Assembly: GCA_002338605.1 (NCBI GenBank)
Contig: DDIP01000115.1
Span: 2,167 to 17,806, forward strand
Direction: 5' to 3'
Length of the DNA stretch: 15,640 bases
DNA from: Proteobacteria bacterium UBA1847
GTDB lineage: Bacteria; Pseudomonadota; Gammaproteobacteria; Steroidobacterales; Woeseiaceae
Shown here piece by piece: positions 6,801-14,104 of the stretch. The notes under the pieces are model-generated. The model made no database searches and was not told the DNA's origin. It was given only the letters and a program-made list of their open reading frames with translations. Made by a program: the position numbers and the translations under genes. Position 1 is the stretch's first letter. Each line of letters opens with the position of its first letter.

Positions 6801-7767
6801 CGGCATCCGTTTCGCGAATGTAGTCGCCGGCCATGGTCTTGAGACCGAATTCCGGTGCACCTGCGATCGGGTCGAAAGCCACCGATACCGGCAGACCGGC
6901 AACAGGCTCGCCGGTCGCGCCATCCACGATGCGGCCGCGTAATGTCAGGCTTGGCAAATCCGGCCTCGGCACGGCATTCGAAGCGGCGAGTTGAATATCG
7001 ACAGGCTGACCCTGCAACTCGGCCGGTTTGAGGCTTACACCCGACTCGGTCTGGTAGACGAACTTGTACTCGTAGTTCGGGTGATTGACGTCCACGCCGG
7101 CGCCGGTGGCCGGCATGAGCAGGGAATAGCGTCCATCGCTGTCCGTTGTCGCACTGGTTGCGTACGGCGGGTGCATGCGCAGTTCTGCACCTGACACGGG
7201 CGCACCGGTGTCGGCGTCGGTTACGCGGCCCTGAATGTATTCGGCGTCCAGTTGCCAGAGACTGCCGTAATCGATCTTCAGAAAGCGCTCAAACCGATAC
7301 GGAATGGCATAGTCGTCGCTGTCCCGCGCTTCCCGCCGGGCGGCCGTCTGCGCTTTGATAATGGCGCGCGTTAGGTCGTTGCGTGTATTGGCATCGACCG
7401 ACGCGTAAACCTTGTCGGCTTCGGGTTGGTTGCCGGCTTCAATCAGCTCGACAATGCGCTCCTCTGCGGCAGCGGTCGATGCAAAACGCAGTTTGGCATC
7501 GTCTTCGACGCGTGGAATGACACGGTCCGGCAACGAATCGAGTTCGTCGATCAGCCGATCGTATTCGTTCTCATCGAGCGAAGTCGGGAAGTTGGGTTGC
7601 GAGTTAACCGGCGACCGGGCTTGCGCCGCCTGGCCTGCGTTTGGAGCACCACTTTCAAGCGCTGAATCGGCTGAAGCATTGCTCGAAGCGTCGTCACCGC
7701 CGCAAGACACCAACAACAACGTCAGTACGAGCGAGGCCAGCCACGCATTGTGATTTGTCGGAATCAC
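3823..7767 (-). CDS. Giant OmpA-like lipoprotein with about 12 carboxypeptidase-regulatory-like repeats
   Basis: 1314 residues. The lipoprotein signal ends LLLVSCGG (Cys22, then Gly, so probably outer membrane). An Asp/Ser/Ala-rich linker and a helical region follow (about 65-165). Next come about twelve Ig-like carboxypeptidase-regulatory (CarboxypepD_reg/CnaB-type) domains: three irregular ones (about 178-460), then nine with the pattern GT-x-x-G-x-V-x-D-x-x-TG-x-P-x-x-x-A near their start, DGRF in the middle and L-x-PIT at the end. The C-terminus (about 1200-1314) is an OmpA domain: YFDSGRDQF, GHTDSDGSD, the NQDLSERRA peptidoglycan-binding helix, GYGEARP and NRRVQL. It should be a rod tethered to the outer membrane and gripping peptidoglycan. 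The start is GTG (7767), one base after the previous stop, with AGGA just upstream, so coupled translation is likely. I recognise no named family for the whole protein. Confidence 0.9.
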   Translation of the reverse strand: MIPTNHNAWLASLVLTLLLVSCGGDDASSNASADSALESGAPNAGQAAQARSPVNSQPNFPTSLDENEYDRLIDELDSLPDRVIPRVEDDAKLRFASTAAAEERIVELIEAGNQPEADKVYASVDANTRNDLTRAIIKAQTAARREARDSDDYAIPYRFERFLKIDYGSLWQLDAEYIQGRVTDADTGAPVSGAELRMHPPYATSATTDSDGRYSLLMPATGAGVDVNHPNYEYKFVYQTESGVSLKPAELQGQPVDIQLAASNAVPRPDLPSLTLRGRIVDGATGEPVAGLPVSVAFDPIAGAPEFGLKTMAGDYIRETDAGGRFAVTDLPVDNVHMLVQGVVDKKLYVLKQDKFVFEDSVELDFEVEGRELSLQAPLIVVGTVRDRRTGLPINGARVSAGGWKAERTGKRGQFLIQLDPGKSWQLVASHDAYHTSSPKPFSSAVPTKIETEFLLDPITTGTILGTAINAATGEPIVNAVIEIAGQKVRTDSQGRFRAEEIESGEVQVSGAQSGFRADSQKLLLEALQTAEATLELEPITTGTIRGIVVDLESGAPLAGVSVSAGDVSGVTGDDGRFILEEVEAGAVSVGGSKALFVPASTDVNLEAMASAEARLALEPITWGTVQGDVRDATTGQPLANASVRIGAIEVKTDADGSFVAERVPAGDLSVVAGLARYHDAQATAELVRDGNATLMLELAPITTGTVVATIFDATSGKPISGADVMIGQRRKSTNTSGQATAEEIPAGQVVINASARLYEPGSAEIGLDAAAESRVEIKLVPVTYGTIAGTVTDSVSGAPLANAKVRFAGLDRRSNAEGAFRAERVPAGSVSVSAELFRYRGDQETVTLAPGTTQEVNLALEPITTGTVQGIVRNAADSKPVAGATVTIGNLSARSNADGRFEIKQVPAGKVIARANLKLFEPGESPVNVEVAAVIDTEISVTPITYGTVSGTVVNADTGQPLENAAVRAGRQSTRTNAAGEFELQRVAAGNISVLASKAVHIDDSTTIALAAGASETVTLRLQPITWGVVTGIVTDAETGQPLANAEVVVGTQKARSDNAGRFRAEKVPAGALRVAGTLPAYEPGSVTTQLQADAERDVKLALVPIRIGDISGTVVDAKTGEPIAQAGVTTGRLAAETDSAGRFNFKSVATGSNAVAAQHPDYAKGSAIAVVPPAGVVDVTIKLDLRREDVTNLEAELAKSGTIDLYGIYFDSGRDQFKPSSLPTLRAVLEVMKRAPERRFQIAGHTDSDGSDSLNQDLSERRAGTVIRWLVDNGIDANRIDGIGYGEARPAAPNDTESGKALNRRVQLSFAD
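4201..6387 (-). repeat. Nine tandem 243-bp units, each one 81-residue Ig-like domain
   Basis: Within the giant lipoprotein, unit starts fall exactly 81 codons apart from 6387 down to 4443, with no insertions or deletions over eight successive units; a ninth ends near 4201. Units begin (T/W/Y)-G-T-(I/V) and end L-x-PIT. Sequence identity is moderate but spacing is rigid. Odd and even units also differ in a late motif (YEPGS-like against RxDx-like), which suggests a two-domain super-unit. Confidence 0.85.
6388..7236 (-). repeat. Three divergent Ig-like domains preceding the regular array
   Basis: These have the same fold signature as the regular units but irregular lengths: YIQGRVTDADTGAPVSGA, LRGRIVDGATGEPVAG and VVGTVRDRRTGLPINGARV. 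The second contains a long insertion (PIAGAPEFGLKTMAGDYIRE region). They probably form a distinct N-terminal part of the rod. Confidence 0.65.
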
Positions 7768-7768
7768 G

Positions 7769-9103
7769 TCAATCCTGTCGCTTGTACTTGTCCGTCAGGA
7801 ATTCAAAGTAGACGTAACCGAAACGGTCGTACCAGTCAGGTTCGCCGTACATCGCCTCACAGCTGCCAAGCTCGATCATGGATTCGTGCAGGCGGCCGCG
7901 CAGGTCCGCGTACTTGTTGTCGTAGGCTTTTTTGAGTTCGTTAACCGAACGCTCGATCTTCGTTCGCTCCGCTTTCCATGTCAGCCCGACCACACCATGT
8001 ACCCCCGAGGCCGTATCGCCGAATGCGAGGGCACTGTTGATATCATTCATACTGCATTGGTAAATGACGCGAAGATCCTCAAACACGCTACGCACCTGGT
8101 TGAATTTGTCGCGGGCCGTGCCGTAGCACGACTCGCATTCGCTATCCCCCTCGCAGAAGGTCGGTATGCGTGGTGTGCTCGGGGGATTCGCAACTGTCGC
8201 GCACGGATTCAGCGGATTCCATTCATCGATTAGGCCTTTTAGCGCCATCAGGATTTCCAGCCGCTTCAGAAGCGTCGCTGAATTACTTTCCAGCCGACTG
8301 CGAATGCCATCAATCTCGGCGTTATTTGCCTGCGTCTGATCAAGCTGCCTTCCGAGTGCATCCAGCGTACCCGCCGTCGACTCTGATACGCCGTATGCAA
8401 ACTCGTCAGGCGATGCTGTGAGTAACGTTGCAAAAAGCAGGAGTGCTGCGGGCGACTTGCGATTACGCAGCAGCAGAAACAGCAGAATGACAATGACAGC
8501 GAGCAAACCCACCGCGACGGGTGCGAGCCAGTCCGGCTGCCGGCCGGACTCTGGTACAGGCATGTTCGTTGTGCCTACCGATGGCGCAGTTGCGGCTCCG
8601 ACCTCGTACCTGGCTGCATCTGCCTTACGTGCCTCGAAAAGCGGAGACGGCATCAACTCAGCTGCTGCCACTTCCGGACTGGTCATGATAACCAATTGCC
8701 ACGCCGTTTCCTCCGGCGCATTGATTCTGAATCCGAGGTCGCCATGCGCGCGGAACTTGATGCCACACATACCGCTGTCGTCGGTTGTGCAGCTATCAAG
8801 CGTCTCGTCCCAGTGGCCCTGTGCAAGCTCCATCGACACCGCATTGGTAGCGCTCAGGGACATCAGGTAGACCTCGGTTGCCCGCCGTGCCGACAGAGCG
8901 CCAACGTACAGGTAGTCAGTGACACCCTGGCTGGCACCGGTTGCCGCGGTCCACATGACGCCGTTGCCGTCCGGGTAGTCCCGCAGGGTCAGTTGCACGG
9001 GTTTGATGTTCGGATCGAGCGCGTAGGGTTGGGCTTCCGATGTCTCCGATACAGCCAGCAGGCATCCCACCAGCATCAGAACTAACAGGGTTCGATTTGC
9101 CAT
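7769..9103 (-). CDS. Unrecognised membrane protein with extracytoplasmic head and helical tail
   Basis: 444 residues with no family I recognise. An N-terminal export signal (about 1-24, cleavage near SEAQ) also contains LVGC, so a lipoprotein is possible. Residues 25-190 form a beta-rich head with a Cys pair (105, 113). A clear membrane helix follows (about 193-213, LAPVAVGLLAVIVILLFLLL), then RNRK, then a second hydrophobic stretch (217-230) ending in a cleavage-like TASPDEFA. The remainder (240-444) is mostly helical, with Cys-rich CEGDSECESC (317-326) and further Cys at 301, 350 and 415. It lies between the kinase and the giant lipoprotein, one base before the latter's GTG, so it is translated from the same message. 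It may be the membrane partner that links the kinase to the envelope rod (inference). Confidence 0.8.
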   Translation of the reverse strand: MANRTLLVLMLVGCLLAVSETSEAQPYALDPNIKPVQLTLRDYPDGNGVMWTAATGASQGVTDYLYVGALSARRATEVYLMSLSATNAVSMELAQGHWDETLDSCTTDDSGMCGIKFRAHGDLGFRINAPEETAWQLVIMTSPEVAAAELMPSPLFEARKADAARYEVGAATAPSVGTTNMPVPESGRQPDWLAPVAVGLLAVIVILLFLLLRNRKSPAALLLFATLLTASPDEFAYGVSESTAGTLDALGRQLDQTQANNAEIDGIRSRLESNSATLLKRLEILMALKGLIDEWNPLNPCATVANPPSTPRIPTFCEGDSECESCYGTARDKFNQVRSVFEDLRVIYQCSMNDINSALAFGDTASGVHGVVGLTWKAERTKIERSVNELKKAYDNKYADLRGRLHESMIELGSCEAMYGEPDWYDRFGYVYFEFLTDKYKRQD

Positions 9104-9190
9104 CGTAGTCTCACAGCAACGACCGGTTTCTGGTCCTCTGTGATGTATTACGCAGGTCAGGCGGAATTTGGACCAGTCAGCCTCGTCCTG

Positions 9191-11941
9191 TCACGGCTGG
9201 TTTGCGGCGATCGCCCGTTCCAGCCCGGCCTGCACGGTCGCGGCGGTCGGATGGTTGTCCGGCAAGGCCACTTCGGCGACATCGACTGCGCGACGGAACA
9301 GGGTCTCGGCCTCCTCCGGATGGCCGGTATCCAGCTTCAGCGTTGCCAGCCCGTTCAGGATGTTGACCGTGTGCGGGTGGCTTGGCCCGGCGGTTGCATC
9401 GAAGATTTCCAGCGCGCGTGTGTAATGTGGTTCGGCCTCTTGCGTTCGTCCCTGATCGTGCAACACGCCGGCAAGCGCATTGAGTGCGACGCCAGTCAAC
9501 TGGTGTTGCTCGCCCAGTGCGCCGGTGATGATATCCATTCCGTCGATGATTGTGCGTTCGGCCATTGCCAGGTCGCCGGTCATGCGCTGCATCGAACCGA
9601 TGTTAACGGTCATCAGTCCGACGGTCGGGTGATCGTCTCCGAGCGATCGTCGCGACGTATCCCGGGCCCGGATAGCGTACTGCAGTGCCAGCTCGTTGTT
9701 GCCGAGGCCACGATAAAACACGGCGAGTGAATTCAGCGTGTTCGCCGTTTCCGGATGTTCTTCGCCGAGCATCGCCTCGTTGATCGCGATGGCCGCGAGA
9801 TAAAGTCGTTCTGCCTCTTCGTTGACGCCCTGCTCGCGTGCGATGCCTGCGAGTTCTTTGTAAGTGACGGCAAGGTCCGGGTGTTCGCCACCGAACAGGC
9901 GGGTACGGAGTTCACGTGCCGTTTCAAACGACGCCTTCGCCGCGTCAAGGTCGCCGTATTGCCGCAACATGACACCGATATCGTGCTGTATTGACGCATA
10001 GGTCGTTGTGTTTGCCACCCCGCTTTCGGCCAGCAGGTCAGCCGCCTGTCGCAACAGGTCCAGGCCCTGCCCGGTGTCACCCGTACTGAACTCCAGTGTT
10101 CCGAGACGATACAGGTCCCTGGCGATTTCGGCTGCCGAGGCGAGCCGTGATTGATCGTGATCCAGTGCTTCGTTGAACGCCTCGCGCGCCGGTACGAATT
10201 GCGCCTGTTCACGATGCACCTCACCACGCTCGACCAGCAACTCCGATCGTGCAGTGTCGTCTGTATTAACCAGCATGCCTTCGGCGACGTCGAGAAATGT
10301 CATCGCTTCGGGAAATTCGCCTTTGAGCCGATTCAGGCGCGCCAGCGCAATGAGCGCATCGACCTGAAGTGCGTCATCGTTCATCGACGCATAGATATCG
10401 GCTGCCTGCTGTGCAAGGGGTACCGCCCTGTCGTACAACGCGAGTTGCCCGTAGGTTCTTGCGAGCAGCAATAACATCTCTGCGTGCAGTGCCGGCTGGC
10501 CATCGAGTTGCTGGTTGACGCGGCTGGCGCCGAGGTCGAGTAGCTGCCTCGCGGTCAGCTGCTCGCCAAGGCTCTTGTCGGGTCCGGCGAATTCAAAAAG
10601 GCTGGTGACAAAGTCGCGCGTCTGGTTTGCCTTGGCAGCCTCAAGGCGAGCCAGCGCCGCTGCCAACTCAGCTTCGCGGGCCTGCTGCAGGGCGAACGCG
10701 GAACTCACGATGAGTCCCACTGCCGCGATCGCGCCGAGCGGTACACCAACCGGGTGGCGACCGATGAACTTTCGCATTCGATACGACAGCGTATCCGATC
10801 GTGCACTGACTGGCAGTCCGTCGAGATAGCGGACAAGATCGGCGCGCATTGCCTCGACGGATGCGTAGCGGCGTTCCGGTTCAACACGCAGCGCCTTGAG
10901 CGCAATGTTTTCAAGATCACCATGAATCGTGCGCTGCAGGCGTCGCCACGACGTTCGTCGTGCCGCAGCGATAGCATCACGCTTGTCGGGCGCGATCGAG
11001 TGCGCAAGGCTCGAAAAGCCCGGCGCGCCCTGCTTTCGAATCTTGCGTTCGATGTCGAGCGCCGAGCCCGAGTCGCTGACAAACGGGCGTCGCCCGGCCA
11101 GCAGTTCAAACAGCAGGCCACCCAGTGCGAATACGTCAACGGCCGTTGTGACCGTGCCGCCGGTAAACTGTTCCGGTGCCGCGTAGTCCGGTGTCAGCGC
11201 GCGGAGCGTCGTCTGTGTACGGCTGGTGTCGTCGTCGGACAGAATTTTGGCGATGCCGAAGTCGAGCAGCTTGGGTGCGCCGCTGGCATCGACCAGAATA
11301 TTGCTCGGTTTCAAATCACGGTGAACGATGAGGTTGGTGTGTGCATAGCCCACCGCCTCACACACCGAGCAAAACAGTCGAATGCGTTGACGCACGTCAA
11401 GGCGATTCGTATCACAATAGATCGTAATCGGCATCCCGTCGACGTACTCCATCGCAAAAAACGGCTGTCCGTCTTCGGTGATGCCACCATCAAGCAGCAC
11501 CGCGATGTTTCGGTGTTGCAGGCTCGCGAGGATTTGCCGTTCCTGCAGGAAACGTGTCTGCCAGTGTTCGCTTTGCCGGTTAGGCAGAATCAGTTTGAGG
11601 GCAACGGTTTGTTCGAAGTCCTGGTCAGCACGTTCGGCGCGGTAGACCGTTGCCATGCCGCCCTCGCCAAGGCGATCGACGATACGATATGGCCCGATGC
11701 GTTCCGGCTCCGTCTGACTGGCGGGTTTGTCGATCGTCATGTCAGCAAGATGCTGATCGGCGCCGCTGTCCAGCAGATGCCATTTACTGTCGTCCGCGTG
11801 CAACATCGCTTCGACGCGCTGCCTGACCGTCTGGTCTGCGCAATGATTGTCAAGAAACCGCGCGTGTTCAGACCGATCAATGTCAAGCAGCTGATCGAAC
11901 AGCACCAGCGCCTCGTCACGTTTGTCGTGCCCCGTGCTCAT
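9191..11941 (-). CDS. Membrane Ser/Thr protein kinase with C-terminal TPR domain
   Basis: 916 residues from the ATG at 11941, chosen because it overlaps the sigma factor stop as ATGA and begins MSTGHDKRDEALVLFDQLL; the longer frame to 11986 would extend well into that gene. The Hanks-type kinase domain spans about residues 85-375: glycine loop GEGGMATV (92-99), VALKL with catalytic Lys116, HRDLKPSNIL (207-216), DFG (227-229) and APE (255-257). All catalytic residues are present. One membrane helix follows (about 397-418). The C-terminal half is TPRs, first irregular, then kinesin-light-chain-like units with repeated GEEHPETANTLNSLA-type motifs. The kinase should face the cytoplasm and the TPRs the periplasm, so the protein looks like an envelope sensor. 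Its likeliest substrate is the sigma factor encoded just upstream. Confidence 0.92.
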   Translation of the reverse strand: MSTGHDKRDEALVLFDQLLDIDRSEHARFLDNHCADQTVRQRVEAMLHADDSKWHLLDSGADQHLADMTIDKPASQTEPERIGPYRIVDRLGEGGMATVYRAERADQDFEQTVALKLILPNRQSEHWQTRFLQERQILASLQHRNIAVLLDGGITEDGQPFFAMEYVDGMPITIYCDTNRLDVRQRIRLFCSVCEAVGYAHTNLIVHRDLKPSNILVDASGAPKLLDFGIAKILSDDDTSRTQTTLRALTPDYAAPEQFTGGTVTTAVDVFALGGLLFELLAGRRPFVSDSGSALDIERKIRKQGAPGFSSLAHSIAPDKRDAIAAARRTSWRRLQRTIHGDLENIALKALRVEPERRYASVEAMRADLVRYLDGLPVSARSDTLSYRMRKFIGRHPVGVPLGAIAAVGLIVSSAFALQQAREAELAAALARLEAAKANQTRDFVTSLFEFAGPDKSLGEQLTARQLLDLGASRVNQQLDGQPALHAEMLLLLARTYGQLALYDRAVPLAQQAADIYASMNDDALQVDALIALARLNRLKGEFPEAMTFLDVAEGMLVNTDDTARSELLVERGEVHREQAQFVPAREAFNEALDHDQSRLASAAEIARDLYRLGTLEFSTGDTGQGLDLLRQAADLLAESGVANTTTYASIQHDIGVMLRQYGDLDAAKASFETARELRTRLFGGEHPDLAVTYKELAGIAREQGVNEEAERLYLAAIAINEAMLGEEHPETANTLNSLAVFYRGLGNNELALQYAIRARDTSRRSLGDDHPTVGLMTVNIGSMQRMTGDLAMAERTIIDGMDIITGALGEQHQLTGVALNALAGVLHDQGRTQEAEPHYTRALEIFDATAGPSHPHTVNILNGLATLKLDTGHPEEAETLFRRAVDVAEVALPDNHPTAATVQAGLERAIAANQP

Positions 11942-12504
11942 TGTCCACTCATCTCGGCAAACAGGAACGCGCGCGATTTGCGCCATGCCCGTTTAACCGT
12001 CATGTCCGACACGTCGAGGCAGTCTGCGATTTCCTCGATCGTGCAGCCGCCGAAGAACTTGAGCTCAACAACCTGGTGGCCGCGCTTGTCAACTTTATTC
12101 AGGCGTGTCATGGCCTCTTCGAGCGCGAGGATTTGCTCCGGTAACGAATCCGCAGGTAAGCGACCTTCGTCGAGCGGTACACGCGCCCAGTCGCCACCAC
12201 GCTTGTTGGCCGCTTTCTGTCGCGCGTAGTCGACGAGGATATGGCGCATTGCACGTGCGGCGGTCGCGAACAGGTGATTGCGGCCATCGAGCCGGGCGAG
12301 CTTGTCGGCACCGAACAGTCGCAACGAGGCTTCGTTGACGAGATCGGTTGTGCAAAGCGTTGCGTTGTATTGCGAGCTGAGTTGGCGGTGCGCGAGCTTG
12401 CGCAGCACCGGGTAGATGCTTTCAAACAGGTCGTCGTGTGCGCTGCTATCGCCGTCCGCAGCACGCTTGAGTAATCCCGTCAGGTTCGTCGGGTCGCCGG
12501 CCAT
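11938..12504 (-). CDS. ECF-type RNA polymerase sigma factor, TIGR02999-like, kinase-linked
   Basis: 188 residues. Region 2 (about 25-95) includes LFESIYPVLRKLAHRQL, DLVNEASLRLFG and FATAARAMRHILVDYAR. Region 4 (about 125-180) has VVELKFFGGCTIEEIADCLDVSDMTVKRAWRKSR, a helix-turn-helix for the -35 element. The first part reads like the TIGR02999 group of ECF factors. Where classical ECF factors carry Asp-Ala-Glu-Asp in region 2.2, this has Cys51-Thr52-Thr53-Asp54. In the Vibrio parahaemolyticus EcfP/PknT pair a kinase phosphorylates a Thr at this place to allow core polymerase binding; the same mechanism is inferred here. No anti-sigma factor gene is seen. The stop overlaps the kinase start by four bases. 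The Shine-Dalgarno is poor. Confidence 0.9.
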   Translation of the reverse strand: MAGDPTNLTGLLKRAADGDSSAHDDLFESIYPVLRKLAHRQLSSQYNATLCTTDLVNEASLRLFGADKLARLDGRNHLFATAARAMRHILVDYARQKAANKRGGDWARVPLDEGRLPADSLPEQILALEEAMTRLNKVDKRGHQVVELKFFGGCTIEEIADCLDVSDMTVKRAWRKSRAFLFAEMSGQ

Positions 12505-12551
12505 CTATCGATCATAACCCCTGACCCGCCGTGCGCCCAGTGGATTGCCGG

Positions 12552-13694
12552 TCAATCGCTGCAGCCTTGCCAGACAGTCGGATCGTTGTCGTCGCAGTCG
12601 TTGCCATAGGTCGACATGTAAGAGCCGGTTTCGGCGTCAGTCCTGGTTTGCGGACAAAGATAACGGCTGTACGCGGGATCACCGTGTCTATCGCCGTCGC
12701 GATCGATGAACATCTGCAGTTGCAGCGATTGACCGCCATCCAGTGCTTCGTCGACCGTCGAATCGCAGTCGTCATCGACATAATTGCAGACCTCCGTCGC
12801 ACCGGGATGCACACTCGCGCGTCGGTCATCGCAGTCGAGTGCGCCGAAATTAACCTGGTCATTGTGTGACGAACCGAAGCGCCGCAGTCGTTGGCGTCGT
12901 TCCTGCTCGCGCTGCGCCGCCTCCGCTTCGGCCTGGCGCTTGCGTTCCACTTCGGCGTTAAAAAGCTGCTCGCGCAGGCGTTGTGTGTCCTGGTCGAAGG
13001 AGCGTGCAACCAGTTCGTCGCCGGGCTCATCGACTGGCACTGTGCCGGCGACATCGATACCACCGCCCCGGGCCGGTATGCCCGGATCGCCGCCCGGCAG
13101 GTCCTCGACCGCTCCGCTGGTTGCCATCGGTGCACCGGGACCGGTGTCATCATCCTCCGGGAATGTCATCGCCAGGTTGCCGATATTGACCGGGCCGTTG
13201 ACGAGTTGCTGCAGCGTTGTTTTGCGTTGTGCATTGAGTTGCTCGATGCGGGCTGCGGTCTTGTCAAACTGCGCAGCCCGGTCAGCCTGGTGCTTGTCCG
13301 CAAGCGCGCTGGCCGATTGCTGGTTCCATTGCCGCAATTCAGCGCGTTCCTTGGCGGATTCCCGTGTCAGGCGTTTGTACTCAGCGCTGTGTTCAGCCGT
13401 TGACAATTTCTTGCCGGGCAGGGCTTTGTACTCATTATTGTATTTGTCGTTTATCTCGGCCAGCCGCTTGCCGTATTCGGCGCGCAAATCCACCACCGCT
13501 TTTCTGTAGGTCGCATCGATAGCGGTGAGCTGGCGCGAATTCTCCGCCCAGAGTTCCCTGGATCGGACTCCATAGTATTGGATTGCATCATGCTGGTTGG
13601 TCAATTGCTCGTTCGCTGTGGCCGTGTTCGTCTGCGCGAGTGACAGCGTGCCATAGCACGAGGCAATGACGAGCAGAAGAGAAAAGCCGCGCAT
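12552..13694 (-). CDS. Secreted coiled-coil protein with C-terminal MopE-like metal-binding motif
   Basis: 380 residues from the ATG at 13694, which shares one base with the preceding TGA (TGATG) and opens a signal peptide (MRGFSLLLVIASCYGTLSLAQ). IASC could also be a lipobox. Residues 30-165 are a charged coiled coil ending in LQQLVNGPVNIG. A Gly/Pro/Asp linker contains GGGIDVAGTV (about 210-219). A second helix rich in Glu/Arg/Gln (236-272) leads to the C-terminal motif: DCDD (287-290), HPGATEVCNYVDDDCD, FIDRDGDRHGD and NDCDDNDP ending in C-S-D. This is the 'putative metal-binding motif' family seen in MopE, with Ca-binding-like Asp clusters and paired cysteines. It is paralogous to the gene at the right edge. 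It lies 47 bases upstream of the sigma factor gene. Confidence 0.85.
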   Translation of the reverse strand: MRGFSLLLVIASCYGTLSLAQTNTATANEQLTNQHDAIQYYGVRSRELWAENSRQLTAIDATYRKAVVDLRAEYGKRLAEINDKYNNEYKALPGKKLSTAEHSAEYKRLTRESAKERAELRQWNQQSASALADKHQADRAAQFDKTAARIEQLNAQRKTTLQQLVNGPVNIGNLAMTFPEDDDTGPGAPMATSGAVEDLPGGDPGIPARGGGIDVAGTVPVDEPGDELVARSFDQDTQRLREQLFNAEVERKRQAEAEAAQREQERRQRLRRFGSSHNDQVNFGALDCDDRRASVHPGATEVCNYVDDDCDSTVDEALDGGQSLQLQMFIDRDGDRHGDPAYSRYLCPQTRTDAETGSYMSTYGNDCDDNDPTVWQGCSD

Positions 13695-14041
13695 CAGTAG
13701 CAGTCCGAATCCGGATAACCGTCGCCATCCGAATCCCAGTTTCCGCCCGTTTTCGGGTCGCAGTCTTCGTCGCGACCGGCGTTGCACACTTCGGTATTAC
13801 CGGGATAGCGGTCCGGGTCCAGGTCATCGCAATCGTCGCCGCCACAAATGCTCGCGTACGCCCCATCACCGTCCGCATCCGGATTGGTTTCACAGGCCTC
13901 TTCCCAAAGTTCCTTTTCCTGCGCGCGGGCTGCATTCCCAGCAGTCTGAACAGCGAGTGCTGAACCCAGTACAAGGCATGTCGAAAGCAATGTTGCAAGC
14001 AGACGGCGTGCGATTCGTTTCAGGCAGTCTGATATTTGCAT
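13694..14041 (-). CDS. Small exported MopE-like metal-binding protein
   Basis: 115 residues from the ATG at 14041, preceded by AAGGGG six bases upstream; the longer frame to 14092 would displace the signal peptide. Residues 1-41 form a long signal sequence (RIARRLLATLLSTCLVLGSALA, cleavage near AARAQ). The short mature domain is almost entirely an Asp/Cys module: NPDADGDGAY (53-62), ICGGDDCDDLDPDRYPG (66-81), TEVCNAGRDEDCD (83-95) and NWDSDGDGYPDSDCY at the C-terminus. The D-x-D-x-D loops resemble calcium-binding thrombospondin-type-3 or MopE repeats, and five Cys could form disulfides or bind metal. Its stop overlaps the next gene's start, so the two are translationally coupled. The same module occurs at the end of that neighbour, so this may be a free-standing version. 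Confidence 0.85.
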   Translation of the reverse strand: MQISDCLKRIARRLLATLLSTCLVLGSALAVQTAGNAARAQEKELWEEACETNPDADGDGAYASICGGDDCDDLDPDRYPGNTEVCNAGRDEDCDPKTGGNWDSDGDGYPDSDCY

Positions 14042-14047
14042 TACGTT

Positions 14048-14053
14048 CCCCTT
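14048..14053 (-). promoter_or_regulatory. Ribosome binding site deciding the start of the small MopE-like protein
   Basis: AAGGGG on the minus strand lies six bases before the ATG at 14041. No comparable site serves the longer alternative start at 14092. Confidence 0.65.
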
Positions 14054-14104
14054 TTCAATTTGATGAGAAGTTTTCGAATAGCTGCGCAGCAATCCCGGGG
14101 CGAC

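Noticed and set aside
11941..11986. Longer start for the kinase at 11986
   Set aside because: The extra 15 residues read through the end of the sigma factor gene; the ATG at 11941 gives a standard ATGA coupled junction.
10754..12229. Plus-strand open frame of 491 codons across the kinase and sigma factor genes
   Set aside because: It is antisense to two clearly recognisable genes, and its product is Arg/Cys/His-rich without domain features.
12784..13509. Plus-strand open frame of 241 codons, Ser/Arg-rich
   Set aside because: It is antisense to the coiled-coil/MopE-like gene, and its composition is typical of a shadow frame.
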